From Anaerolineaceae bacterium UBA5224 (GTDB lineage Bacteria > Chloroflexota > Anaerolineae > Anaerolineales > Anaerolineaceae): DNA of 10,176 nucleotides. Positions within the stretch are counted from its first letter, which is position 1, and each line of letters opens with the position of its first letter. Shown piece by piece: positions 1 to 6,428 of the stretch. Below the pieces are notes generated by a model. That model did no database searches. It worked only from the letters and a program-made list of their open reading frames with translations, and had not been told where the DNA came from. The DNA is taken from assembly GCA_002409365.1 (NCBI GenBank), contig DHUW01000075.1, positions 1,617 through 11,792 of the forward strand. Direction: 5' to 3'. Made by a program: the position numbers and the translations under genes.

Positions 1-44
1 ATAAATATCATGACGATCCACAGGTATTTCGTTACATTTTTCAT
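1..44 (-). CDS. Start of a truncated gene, probable N-terminal membrane anchor or signal peptide
   Basis: Reading the minus strand from 44, an ATG opens a frame that stays open to the window edge: MKNVTKYLWIVMIF, then a split codon. Two lysines followed by a hydrophobic run (YLWIVMIF) look like the start of a signal peptide or membrane anchor. An AAGGA ribosome binding site lies at 53-57, 8 nt before the ATG, which is the main reason to believe it. It follows tmk by 53 bp on the same strand and may be co-transcribed with it. Nothing can be said about its function from 14 codons. Confidence 0.55.
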   Translation of the reverse strand, partial: MKNVTKYLWIVMIF

Positions 45-52
45 CCTGAAAT

Positions 53-57
53 TCCTT
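53..57 (-). promoter_or_regulatory. Ribosome binding site of the truncated gene at the window edge
   Basis: AAGGA on the minus strand with an 8-nt spacer to the ATG at 42-44. It supports the short open frame at the edge as a real gene start. Confidence 0.5.
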
Positions 58-97
58 TCAAACAACGGGGATTGGTTACCGTTGAATTATCTAAAAA

Positions 98-712
98 TTA
101 TTTCCCTAATGCATCAAGGACGATTGCTCGAATCTCTTTCTGTACCTGCTCAGGGTTCTGGGCAGCATCAACGATCTTCCAGCGATCAGGCTCTTGCGCA
201 GCAAGGATATGGTAGCCTTCACGAACTCGCTCATGAAATGATAACTCAAAAGCATCAAGGCGGTTCCATTCCGCTTTGATCTTTTTTCGTTTCAACCCGG
301 TTAAAACATCGATATCGAGCAGGATGGTCAAATCTGGTTTTAAGCCGCCAGTGGCAAATTGCAGCATGGCTCGCAGATCATCCAGGTTCAGACCATGACC
401 ATAGCCCTGGTAAGCCAAGGTGGAGTCGCCATACCTGTCACATAATATGATCTTGCCTTCCTGTAAGCTGGGCCTGATCAACTCTTCAACCAGTTGAGCC
501 CTGGCAGCCAGGAACAGCAATATCTCGGTTCGAGGATGAAGTTCGGTGTTTTCCATTCGCATCAGAACCTCACGGATCTGGTCGCCGATCTTTGTCCCGC
601 CTGGTTCGCGGGTTTTTACAACAGAATATCCAGATTCTTCCAGAAATTGTGCCAGTCGAGGAAGTTGAGTGCTTTTTCCGCTTCCTTCCGGGCCTTCAAA
701 GGTGATAAACAT
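98..712 (-). CDS. tmk: Thymidylate kinase (dTMP kinase)
   Basis: This enzyme phosphorylates dTMP to dTDP with ATP, the step that feeds dTTP synthesis, in the cytoplasm. The 204-residue protein has the normal family length. A P-loop sits at the N-terminus (GPEGSGKST, about residues 7-15), followed by TREPGGT (about 35-41), the thymidylate-kinase DRYGDSTLAYQG motif in the middle, and LLDIDVLTGLKRK leading to the C-terminal lid region. The ATG at 712 begins MFITFEGPEG as in most homologues, and an AGGGA ribosome binding site lies at 719-723 with a 6-nt spacer. The gene starts only 2 bp after the stop of the R3H ATPase, so the two are almost certainly one transcript with coupled translation. No key motif is missing. 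Confidence 0.97.
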   Translation of the reverse strand: MFITFEGPEGSGKSTQLPRLAQFLEESGYSVVKTREPGGTKIGDQIREVLMRMENTELHPRTEILLFLAARAQLVEELIRPSLQEGKIILCDRYGDSTLAYQGYGHGLNLDDLRAMLQFATGGLKPDLTILLDIDVLTGLKRKKIKAEWNRLDAFELSFHERVREGYHILAAQEPDRWKIVDAAQNPEQVQKEIRAIVLDALGK

Positions 713-714
713 GC

Positions 715-2385
715 TTAATCCCTATAAATTCGCACATAACGGTTGGGGTCTTTCCCGAATGATCGGGAAACCAGGTGCGCTCGCTTTGCTAATTCATGCT
801 GCTCCCGTCGAATTGGCGAGGGCATGGGTGGTAGGTTAATAAATTTCTCTCCAGCCTGGACCATCATGATTGCCTGTTGGGCGTGGCGTGTAGCTTCTTC
901 GTTCAGTGTTCGTCTGACCGGGGTTTGCTGAGGTTGAAAAGAATCAGCCAGGAACTGCTCAATCTGCTCGACTGAGTTGGATTTGACCACGAAGATGGGA
1001 ATGCCACGCTCCTCTGCTTCAACAATTGGCTGGAGCCGGTCGCGATAATAACGCCGCTGGGTAAGCAAAATATCAGCCTCCGAGAGGTCCTTCACCACTG
1101 TCGCAGGCACACCCAGGCTTTTAATTGCCTGTAAAAGCCGGTTTCTTGCTACACCGAAGGCAAATATATTCTTCTTACCTTCCAGTTCTGAAAAAGGCGG
1201 ATTTTGAAAATCATCATCCTCCAGAAAGTCCTCGTACCGGTCAGCGTGACTGGGCTGGGGTTGGTTAGTTTGTTTTCGAGCCGGAACCTGGCTGCTGCCC
1301 CGATCGAATGGGCTTTTATCCATGCTGCCCCTTCGGATCGCCTGTGACACCGTCGGCATATTTGGTTTGGTTTGCTTGAGGATGTGCACTTGTCCTTCGT
1401 CATCCCTGAAACGATCTTCGGGAAGCATCGGATATCCACGCAAAATCGAATCTACTGCAGCGCCGACATCTCGGTGTACTTTCACCCGTCCACGATCCTG
1501 AATCTCAACAAGGATGGTGAAAGTGGGCGGAGATTTACGTTCCAAAACTGTCTTTTGGGTGCCGCGGCGCCTGGCTTCATCGTCCGAAAGTGTCACCGAA
1601 GAAACCCCGCCAACCAGGTCGGAAAGGGTTGGGTTAACCAACAAGTTTTCCAGGGCATTGCCATGCGCAGTACCGATCAGCTGCACACCGCGCTCGGCAA
1701 TCGTTCTGGCTGCCTGGGCTTCCAGTTCACGCCCGATCTCGTCTATCACGATCACTTCAGGGTTATGGTTTTCGACTGCCTCAATCATCACCTCGTGCTG
1801 CAAGGATGGTCTCGGTACCTGCATGCGCCGGGCGGCGCCAATTGCCGGATGCGGAATGTCACCATCCCCGCCAATCTCATTGGAGGTATCCACGATGACC
1901 ACGCGTTTAGTTTCTGCCAAAATTCGGGCAGCTTCGCGCAGCATGGTGGTCTTGCCAACACCTGGTTTACCCAAAATCAGGGTGCTTTCACCAGACTCGA
2001 TCAAGTCCTGGATGATGTTGATCGTGCCGTAAACTGCCCGTCCAACTCTGCAAGTTAAACCGACAACAGAGCCGCGTCGATTGCGGATCGCAGAGATACG
2101 GTGAAGGGTGCTTTCCATGCCAGCCCGGTTATCTGCGTCAAATTCACTAATGCGGCTGACCACGCAACTGATATCATTCTGGTCAACCGGACGATCGAGT
2201 AATTTCACCTCTCCGCTAACGAAACGCGCTGTAGGTATCCGCCCCAGGTCAAGGACCACTTCTAATAGATCATCAAAATGATCTGCCTGGACTACAGCTT
2301 TGGCGATTTCCTCAGGGAAAACGCCAAGCATAGCCGCCAGATCATCAGTTATATATTTGGTTTGTGTCAATTTCATTTCCATCAT
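715..2385 (-). CDS. R3H domain-containing AAA ATPase, SpoIIIAA/Ycf45-like
   Basis: The 556-residue protein has an N-terminal region, a P-loop ATPase core and a C-terminal single-stranded nucleic-acid-binding R3H domain. The Walker A motif is GKPGVGKTT (about 139-147) and Walker B is VIVIDEIG (about 211-218), with a TAHGN motif near 239-243. This core belongs to the group that includes sporulation SpoIIIAA and plastid Ycf45. Residues about 345-400 are polar, low in complexity and probably a linker. Residues about 405-475 look like a small alpha/beta domain. The R3H signature R-x3-H is at R526/H530, and the protein ends in NRYVRIYRD. A role in nucleic acid handling is inferred; no substrate is known to me. 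The start is uncertain: ATGs occur at codons 1, 2 and 4 (2385, 2382, 2376) and no strong ribosome binding site precedes any of them. It leads the tmk transcript. Confidence 0.9.
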   Translation of the reverse strand: MMEMKLTQTKYITDDLAAMLGVFPEEIAKAVVQADHFDDLLEVVLDLGRIPTARFVSGEVKLLDRPVDQNDISCVVSRISEFDADNRAGMESTLHRISAIRNRRGSVVGLTCRVGRAVYGTINIIQDLIESGESTLILGKPGVGKTTMLREAARILAETKRVVIVDTSNEIGGDGDIPHPAIGAARRMQVPRPSLQHEVMIEAVENHNPEVIVIDEIGRELEAQAARTIAERGVQLIGTAHGNALENLLVNPTLSDLVGGVSSVTLSDDEARRRGTQKTVLERKSPPTFTILVEIQDRGRVKVHRDVGAAVDSILRGYPMLPEDRFRDDEGQVHILKQTKPNMPTVSQAIRRGSMDKSPFDRGSSQVPARKQTNQPQPSHADRYEDFLEDDDFQNPPFSELEGKKNIFAFGVARNRLLQAIKSLGVPATVVKDLSEADILLTQRRYYRDRLQPIVEAEERGIPIFVVKSNSVEQIEQFLADSFQPQQTPVRRTLNEEATRHAQQAIMMVQAGEKFINLPPMPSPIRREQHELAKRAHLVSRSFGKDPNRYVRIYRD

Positions 2386-2417
2386 CTATGACTTGATTCT
2401 ATCTTAAACCGATGACT

Positions 2418-2423
2418 ATTATC
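2418..2423 (-). promoter_or_regulatory. Possible -10 element upstream of the R3H ATPase
   Basis: GATAAT on the minus strand in the AT-rich gap 2386-2557, ending 32 bp before the ATG at 2385. No convincing -35 hexamer is seen at the expected distance, so this is weak. The rest of the gap shows only a short hairpin (TTGAG/CTCAA, 2541-2557) just after the methyltransferase stop, without a following U-run. Confidence 0.25.
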
Positions 2424-2557
2424 CTACCTTATATCGTTTCTAACAGAATATTAATCGCACTCTGTGATCGCTGGTTTACAAATGGTATTGTTTCTTTTCA
2501 GAATGTTTGTATAAATTGGACAGGCTTTTTTTGACAAAGCTTTATTGAGTTATTTCC

Positions 2558-3154
2558 TCAATCGATGCTGCAGATATAACAGCAACTGTCCTTATCAGTA
2601 TTCATAATCTCAAGATTGCCATAATGTTCCATCAATTCATTCTTCACTTGCCGGATAAATTGGAAATAGTTTCCACCTTCCAAGACTTCTGCCAGTTTCA
2701 TAAGAATTGACTCAGCCCCATTGTAATCATGCAGGATTGCCAAATGTTTGCCCACTCTTTGCATCTCTGCGTACAATTTCTTGCGCTGATCTTCATCCAT
2801 CCCATGAGCCATAAAGGAAGCCATGACAATGTCAAAACTCTTATCAGGAAAAGGAAGCTCCCCTGCAGCATTCCCCAGCGTAAAGTAAACGTTCTGGTTT
2901 TCTATTCGTCTTTTGGCTACTGACAGCATTCCTATTGAAAGATCCAGGGCAAAGGTTTTTAACCCCATTTCGCTAAATACAGATGCCATTGCACCGTTGC
3001 CACAACCCACATCCACAATGCTGGAAAAATTGGACACATTACAATAAGGCAAGTCTTGAAAGATCCTGGTATATTGTTTCCTTTGCCTGTCAAATGCGCG
3101 CTCATAAGCCGGTGAGAGTCTGTTAAAAAGTCTGGCGGATCTATCTATGGACAT
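2558..3154 (-). CDS. Class I SAM-dependent methyltransferase (Methyltransf_11 / UbiE-like)
   Basis: The 198-residue protein has a Rossmann-type SAM-binding core. Motif I is VDVGCGNG (about residues 48-54), the acidic end of strand 2 is FALDLSIGML (about 68-77), and an acidic-loop segment, PFPDKSFDIVMASFMAHGM, lies at about 101-119. The substrate cannot be read from the sequence. The ATG at 3154 is chosen because an AAGGGGG ribosome binding site (3163-3169) precedes it by 8 nt. An ATG at 3184 would add ten residues but has no ribosome binding site and overlaps the upstream stop. The C-terminus, CCYICSID, holds three cysteines close together, which is unusual for this family and could be a metal or redox site or simply drift. 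The gene follows the 3178-4050 gene by 23 bp and is probably co-transcribed with it. Confidence 0.85.
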   Translation of the reverse strand: MSIDRSARLFNRLSPAYERAFDRQRKQYTRIFQDLPYCNVSNFSSIVDVGCGNGAMASVFSEMGLKTFALDLSIGMLSVAKRRIENQNVYFTLGNAAGELPFPDKSFDIVMASFMAHGMDEDQRKKLYAEMQRVGKHLAILHDYNGAESILMKLAEVLEGGNYFQFIRQVKNELMEHYGNLEIMNTDKDSCCYICSID

Positions 3155-3162
3155 TGCTATTT

Positions 3163-3169
3163 CCCCCTT
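3163..3169 (-). promoter_or_regulatory. Ribosome binding site deciding the methyltransferase start
   Basis: AAGGGGG, 8 nt before the ATG at 3154. The alternative ATG at 3184 has no such site, so the shorter protein is preferred. Confidence 0.6.
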
Positions 3170-3177
3170 GCATTTTC

Positions 3178-4050
3178 TCAACATTTTACCCGGGTAATGG
3201 GTAGCGAGCCTTCCATGTTTTTGCTTTCAAATATTTTTTGAACAGTACTGAGTTCGAGTGTCTTCCGTAGAACCAGGTGCTTTACCAACAATATCTGGGG
3301 TTCGCTTTTGGACACCCCTTCATTCTCCAGGGCTGTATCCAGCCAGGGCATATAGGATCGCACGCACAGATAGACAGGTCTGCCGAAAAGTTCCGGGATC
3401 GCAGAGGGCAAGGCATGCAGTAAATTAGTAGCATCGACATCTGGAGCTGTGGTCACCTGGACCCAAACACCTTTGGGTCCGTATTCCAGGTCTGCAAAAC
3501 CAGCCAGTCGTCCATTCTGGTGGAATGAAACCAAACCGAGCGCGGCTTCACGAGACATAGGCTCAACATATTGCACCAGGCTTGGTACTACCTCCTTATA
3601 GAGTGCATTAACTGCAGCAATGTCATCCGAAGTCCACAAACGCCACGGATTCGATAGAGAAGGACTTTCTTTATTTTTTGAATCCAGTTGATAGATATTC
3701 TGTCTTGCCCAAATAGTAAAACCAGCTTTTCGAAAGCCTTCCATCAGGGAGGAAGGTTCAGGTAAATCAGCCAACACACCCCATGCTTTCCAGTTTCCGG
3801 CGCTTTTTACCAGGCTTTCGAGCAAACAGCAAATATTGAGCGGATCGGTTTCTTCCTGGCAGCCCAGAAAACACATCTGGGCATACCGCCTTACTTGTCT
3901 TTTCTCAATCTGACCGTAACAACTTTCGCCCTGCTCCCCTTCCCAGGCAATGGCAGCCTGTTCGACCAAAGGGGCAACACGCTGCATTACATTGCGTAAA
4001 TTGAGGGGATCACCTCGCGTGAAAAATCGAACCGAATCCAAACTTTGCAA
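3178..4050 (-). CDS. Uncharacterised protein, possibly GNAT-like; start uncertain
   Basis: I do not recognise a named family with confidence. The protein is at least 290 residues, soluble and mixed alpha/beta, with no signal peptide or membrane segment. The C-terminal half (about 130-285: LWTSDDIAAVNAL, RLAGFADLEYGPKGVWVQV, PVYLCVRSYMPWLDTALENEG, LVKHLVLR) has the rhythm of an acetyltransferase-type fold, but no clear acetyl-CoA loop is seen. The first usable standard start in frame is a TTG at 4050 without a good ribosome binding site. The frame stays open upstream and reads LTPFDLYKISRTGAVLQSLDS, which looks like real protein resembling the MRPFDL-type starts I recall in Chloroflexota proteins. 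The true start may therefore lie inside the end of pdxT, for example at an ATC at 4108-4110 preceded by GGAG. It sits in the pdxS-pdxT transcript. Confidence 0.7.
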   Translation of the reverse strand: MQSLDSVRFFTRGDPLNLRNVMQRVAPLVEQAAIAWEGEQGESCYGQIEKRQVRRYAQMCFLGCQEETDPLNICCLLESLVKSAGNWKAWGVLADLPEPSSLMEGFRKAGFTIWARQNIYQLDSKNKESPSLSNPWRLWTSDDIAAVNALYKEVVPSLVQYVEPMSREAALGLVSFHQNGRLAGFADLEYGPKGVWVQVTTAPDVDATNLLHALPSAIPELFGRPVYLCVRSYMPWLDTALENEGVSKSEPQILLVKHLVLRKTLELSTVQKIFESKNMEGSLPITRVKC

Positions 4051-4091
4051 GACAGCACCGGTTCGGCTGATTTTATAAAGGTCGAAGGGTG

Positions 4092-4676
4092 TTAATTTAC
4101 GGATTCCGATGAGGCTAACTCCAAAAAATAACGGTGGAAACGCAAATCGTCAGTAAGTTCCGGATGAAAAGAGGTTGCCAGCAATTTGCCTTGCTGGGCG
4201 GCAATGATTCTGCCATCCGGTAAACTCAACAGGGGTTTCGCTTTTCCATGGACTTCCGTGATAATCGGTCCGCGGATAAAGGTCAGGTGATAGTCGGGGT
4301 GGCTCGGTTTCAGAAATGGGACGGGCAGGTCAATCTCAAACGAATCGATCTGGCGGCCAAATGCGTTGCGCTGAATCGTAATATCCATCAGTTCAAGCAA
4401 TGGTTGCTTTTTGCCAACGTTCTTCGCCAGCAAAATTGCCCCTGCACAGGTTCCCCAGATTGCCTTCGTTTTGCCAAACTCCCGGATAGCATCCAACAGA
4501 CCATAAGCGACCATCAGTTTTCCGATCGCAGTAGACTCGCCACCTGGAATGATCAACCCGCTGAGACCTTCCAGGTGCTCTGGAAGGCGGACCTCAGACA
4601 CATCAGCCTCGAGTTTTTCGAGGCTGATGCGATGTTCACGAAAATCACCTTGTAAAGCTAAGACTCCGATTTTCAT
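4092..4676 (-). CDS. pdxT: Pyridoxal 5'-phosphate synthase, glutaminase subunit PdxT
   Basis: This class I glutamine amidotransferase hydrolyses glutamine and passes the ammonia to PdxS for ribose 5-phosphate-dependent PLP synthesis in the cytoplasm. The 194 residues match the family length. The N-terminus is the typical MKIGVLALQGDFREH. The glycine-rich PGGEST lies at 44-49. The nucleophile is C77 in GTCAGA, and the His/Glu pair is H171 and E173 in SFHPELTDD. All triad residues are present, so it should be active. It begins 23 bp after the pdxS stop; its ribosome binding site is weak (AAAGGA, about 14 nt upstream), suggesting that it relies partly on coupling to pdxS. Confidence 0.97.
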   Translation of the reverse strand: MKIGVLALQGDFREHRISLEKLEADVSEVRLPEHLEGLSGLIIPGGESTAIGKLMVAYGLLDAIREFGKTKAIWGTCAGAILLAKNVGKKQPLLELMDITIQRNAFGRQIDSFEIDLPVPFLKPSHPDYHLTFIRGPIITEVHGKAKPLLSLPDGRIIAAQQGKLLATSFHPELTDDLRFHRYFLELASSESVN

Positions 4677-4699
4677 TGTCGATTGTTTCGTCCTTTTGC

Positions 4700-5587
4700 T
4701 TACCAGCCGCGACCAGCCATTCTTTCTTCTTCGGGCAGCGAACTTGCCGATCTGCCAACCATGGCTTCACCCAGGTTTCGGCTGACTTCAGCCAATATGG
4801 CAGGTTCTCTGAAGTGCGTTGTCGCTTTGACGATGGCCTGAGCCCGTTTTGCAGGGTCGCCGGATTTAAAAATGCCTGATCCGACGAAAATACCGTCCAC
4901 GCCCAGTTGCATCATCAGTGCAGCATCGGCAGGAGTGGCGATGCCGCCGGCAGCAAAATTGACTACAGGCAGTTTGCCAAGTTCGCGTACCTGCATGCAG
5001 ATCTCGTAAGGTGCCTGGATGTTCTTTGCGAAAGTCATTACTTCTTCTTCCGGCAGAGATTGCAGATGGCGGATATCACCATAAACCGAACGGGCATGCC
5101 GCACGGCTTCAACCACATCCCCGGTTCCGGGTTCACCCTTGGTGCGCATCATAGCTGCGCCTTCGCCAATTCGGCGTAAGGCTTCACCCAGGTTTCGGCA
5201 GCCGCAGACAAAAGGTACCTTGAAATTGTGTTTATTGATATGGTAGGACTCGTCTGCTGGTGTCAAAACTTCAGATTCGTCGATATAGTCCACACCCAGC
5301 GATTCCAAAATCTGGGCTTCCACAAAATGTCCGATACGACATTTAGCCATCACCGGAATGCTGACAGCATCCATGATTTGTATGATCAGTTCGGGGTCGC
5401 TCATACGGGCAATCCCACCTGCTGCTCGAATATCTGCCGGGACGCGTTCCAAAGCCATCACTGCAACCGCTCCGGCGTCTTCAGCGATCTTTGCCTGATC
5501 GGCAGTGACCACATCCATAATAACGCCACCCTTAAGCATTTCAGCGAGTCCTTTTTTGACTGCGAATCCGGTTTCTTCCTGTTCCAT
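4700..5587 (-). CDS. pdxS: Pyridoxal 5'-phosphate synthase, lyase subunit PdxS
   Basis: PdxS condenses ribose 5-phosphate, glyceraldehyde 3-phosphate and ammonia (from PdxT) into PLP, using a TIM barrel that assembles as a dodecamer. The 295 residues match the family. Key residues can be placed: D25 in GGVIMDVV, K82 in VMAKCRIGH (the Schiff-base lysine, K81 in Bacillus subtilis) and K150 in MRTKGEPGTG (K149 there). The phosphate-binding AAGGIATPADAA segment lies near 218-229, and the protein ends in MAGRGW as usual. A strong GGAGGT ribosome binding site (5591-5596) precedes the ATG with a short spacer. It lies 64 bp after the DJ-1-type gene and probably has its own promoter in that gap. A 20-bp stretch coding for RNLGEA occurs twice in the gene. 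Confidence 0.98.
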   Translation of the reverse strand: MEQEETGFAVKKGLAEMLKGGVIMDVVTADQAKIAEDAGAVAVMALERVPADIRAAGGIARMSDPELIIQIMDAVSIPVMAKCRIGHFVEAQILESLGVDYIDESEVLTPADESYHINKHNFKVPFVCGCRNLGEALRRIGEGAAMMRTKGEPGTGDVVEAVRHARSVYGDIRHLQSLPEEEVMTFAKNIQAPYEICMQVRELGKLPVVNFAAGGIATPADAALMMQLGVDGIFVGSGIFKSGDPAKRAQAIVKATTHFREPAILAEVSRNLGEAMVGRSASSLPEEERMAGRGW

Positions 5588-5594
5588 CCAACCT

Positions 5595-5620
5595 CCAATA
5601 TTGGCCTAATTTGATATTGG
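5595..5620 (-). promoter_or_regulatory. Repeated CCAATAT motif and palindrome upstream of pdxS
   Basis: The minus strand carries CCAATAT twice with a 16-bp period (starting at 5620 and 5604). The copy nearer the gene is part of a perfect palindrome, CCAATATTGG (5595-5604), that runs into the pdxS ribosome binding site. Position between the possible -10 and the start codon suggests an operator or mRNA structure, but the motif is short and could be chance. Confidence 0.25.
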
Positions 5621-5621
5621 G

Positions 5622-5630
5622 ATTGTACCA
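5622..5630 (-). promoter_or_regulatory. Possible extended -10 promoter for pdxS-pdxT
   Basis: TGGTACAAT on the minus strand matches an extended -10 (TGnTAnAAT), 34 bp before the pdxS ATG. No clear -35 is visible, which extended -10 promoters can tolerate. It lies in the 64-bp gap after the DJ-1-type gene. Confidence 0.35.
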
Positions 5631-5651
5631 CTAACCGCAGCTCTTTTTGGC

Positions 5652-6179
5652 TTAAGCGGCTTCCTCGCGCAAAGCGGCAACCAATTCACGGTTAAACGCT
5701 GGAATATCGGCGACAACTCTGCCCCAAACCAGGTTGCCTTCCCGGAATGCGGTCTCATCGACCCAATGGGCACCTGCATTCACCAGGTCATCTTTAATGC
5801 CCAAAGAACCGGTTGCCTTCTTTCCATCAACAATTTTCGCGGAAATCGCAACCAAACCGCCATGGCAGATGATGCCAATGATCTTGCCCTGCTCGTTGAC
5901 CTTGGCAACCAGGTCAGTTGCCACTGTGGATCGGCGTACTTTGTCCGGTGCCCAACCGCCCGGCAGCACCAATGCGAAAAGGTCATCTGCAGAAATGTCT
6001 GCAATCAAGGTGTCCGGTTTGACCTCCAAGCCGTGTTTACCTTTGACCGGTTTCAAATCTACTGCAACTGTCAGAACCTGCATGCCTTCTTCCTGCAAGC
6101 GCATGGCAACAGCATAATACTCTAAATCTTCAACGCCTTCCGCAACCAGAAAAGCAACTTTTTTTCCTTCGAGTGACAT
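5652..6179 (-). CDS. DJ-1/PfpI family protein (putative protease/deglycase-type)
   Basis: The 175-residue protein has the DJ-1/PfpI flavodoxin-like fold of class I amidotransferase relatives. The start, KKVAFLVAEGVEDLEYY, carries the conserved acidic position (E17). ALVLPGGWAPDKVR lies at 69-82 and the nucleophile elbow IICHGG holds C105-H106. Length and motifs match the PfpI/YhbO group, whose members are described variously as proteases, glyoxalase-like or deglycase proteins; the real activity is unsettled. The start at 6179 is preferred because GGAG (6186-6189) precedes it by 6 nt. An open frame continues to an ATG at 6314, but that extension lies before the conserved fold and enters a palindromic repeat. 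A link with the adjoining PLP genes, through reactive carbonyl chemistry, is only a guess. Confidence 0.9.
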   Translation of the reverse strand: MSLEGKKVAFLVAEGVEDLEYYAVAMRLQEEGMQVLTVAVDLKPVKGKHGLEVKPDTLIADISADDLFALVLPGGWAPDKVRRSTVATDLVAKVNEQGKIIGIICHGGLVAISAKIVDGKKATGSLGIKDDLVNAGAHWVDETAFREGNLVWGRVVADIPAFNRELVAALREEAA

Positions 6180-6185
6180 ATTTTT

Positions 6186-6189
6186 CTCC
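6186..6189 (-). promoter_or_regulatory. Ribosome binding site deciding the DJ-1/PfpI start
   Basis: GGAG with a 6-nt spacer to the ATG at 6179. It supports the 175-residue form over the 220-residue frame that begins at 6314. Confidence 0.55.
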
Positions 6190-6300
6190 ATTTCTATATT
6201 AAACCATTCAGTAATTGGATAACCATGTTTTACTGCAAAAAATAATAACATACCCCCCTCTTGGATTCCATTTTTTGTAACCGCAGGTGAGTTTATTACC

Positions 6301-6312
6301 GTCGGATCCGAC
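6301..6312. repeat. Perfect 12-bp palindrome GTCGGATCCGAC
   Basis: GTCGGATCCGAC equals its own reverse complement. It abuts and slightly overlaps the low-coordinate end of the fold-back repeat and lies about 120 bp upstream of the DJ-1/PfpI start. It may be a protein-binding site, part of the repeat's edge, or chance. Confidence 0.4.
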
Positions 6313-6418
6313 ATTCTGGGAAGAAAAACACGAAGTGTTCTCTGTAAGAATCTTAGCTATTTGGAGGTTAAGGTTCTTACATCGCACACTTCGTGTCACT
6401 ATGAACGCTCAAAATGAC
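6310..6418. repeat. 109-bp imperfect fold-back repeat (TGTCATTCTGAG-type)
   Basis: The outer ends GACATTCTGGG (6310-6320) and CTCAAAATGAC (6408-6418) are imperfect inverted repeats. Inside, ACACGAAGTGT (6328-6338) pairs perfectly with ACACTTCGTGT (6386-6396). GTAAGAATCTTA (6344-6355) pairs with TAAGGTTCTTAC (6369-6380) with one mismatch, across a 13-nt loop. The order ATTCTG, ACGAAGTG, AAGAATCTTA resembles the dispersed palindromic repeats beginning TGTCATTCTGAGCG that I associate with Chloroflexota and some other genomes; this is recognition from memory, not a search. It is too short to code and carries no transposase, so a non-autonomous (MITE- or REP-like) element is the best description. 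It fills most of the 249-bp gap 6180-6428; the AT-rich remainder (6180-6309) shows no clear promoter. Confidence 0.65.
6322..6396 (-). terminator. Possible terminator of the ABC operon, formed by the fold-back repeat
   Basis: In minus-strand RNA the inner repeat folds as a long stem closed by ACACGAAGUGU/ACACUUCGUGU and is directly followed by UUUUCUU. It begins 33 bp past the stop of the zinc-ribbon gene. The stem is long, with an internal loop, unlike a compact classical terminator, so function is inferred. Confidence 0.4.
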
Positions 6419-6428
6419 AAAGATTTCC

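Noticed and set aside
63..84. Hairpin CAACGG/CCGTTG after tmk
   Set aside because: It has a 10-nt loop and only TTT after the stem on the minus strand; with a gene start close behind, I do not call it a terminator.
1372..2058. Long plus-strand open frame opposite the R3H ATPase gene
   Set aside because: It is a shadow of the well-supported minus-strand gene; the translation has no recognisable motif.
6196..6201. TAATAT as a -10 for the DJ-1/PfpI gene
   Set aside because: It lies only 16 bp before the ATG, which would place the transcript start on the ribosome binding site, and it has no -35.
6180..6314. N-terminal extension of the DJ-1/PfpI frame to an ATG at 6314
   Set aside because: The extra 45 residues precede the conserved fold, have no ribosome binding site I can see, and enter the palindromic repeat. 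The ATG at 6179 has GGAG at good spacing.
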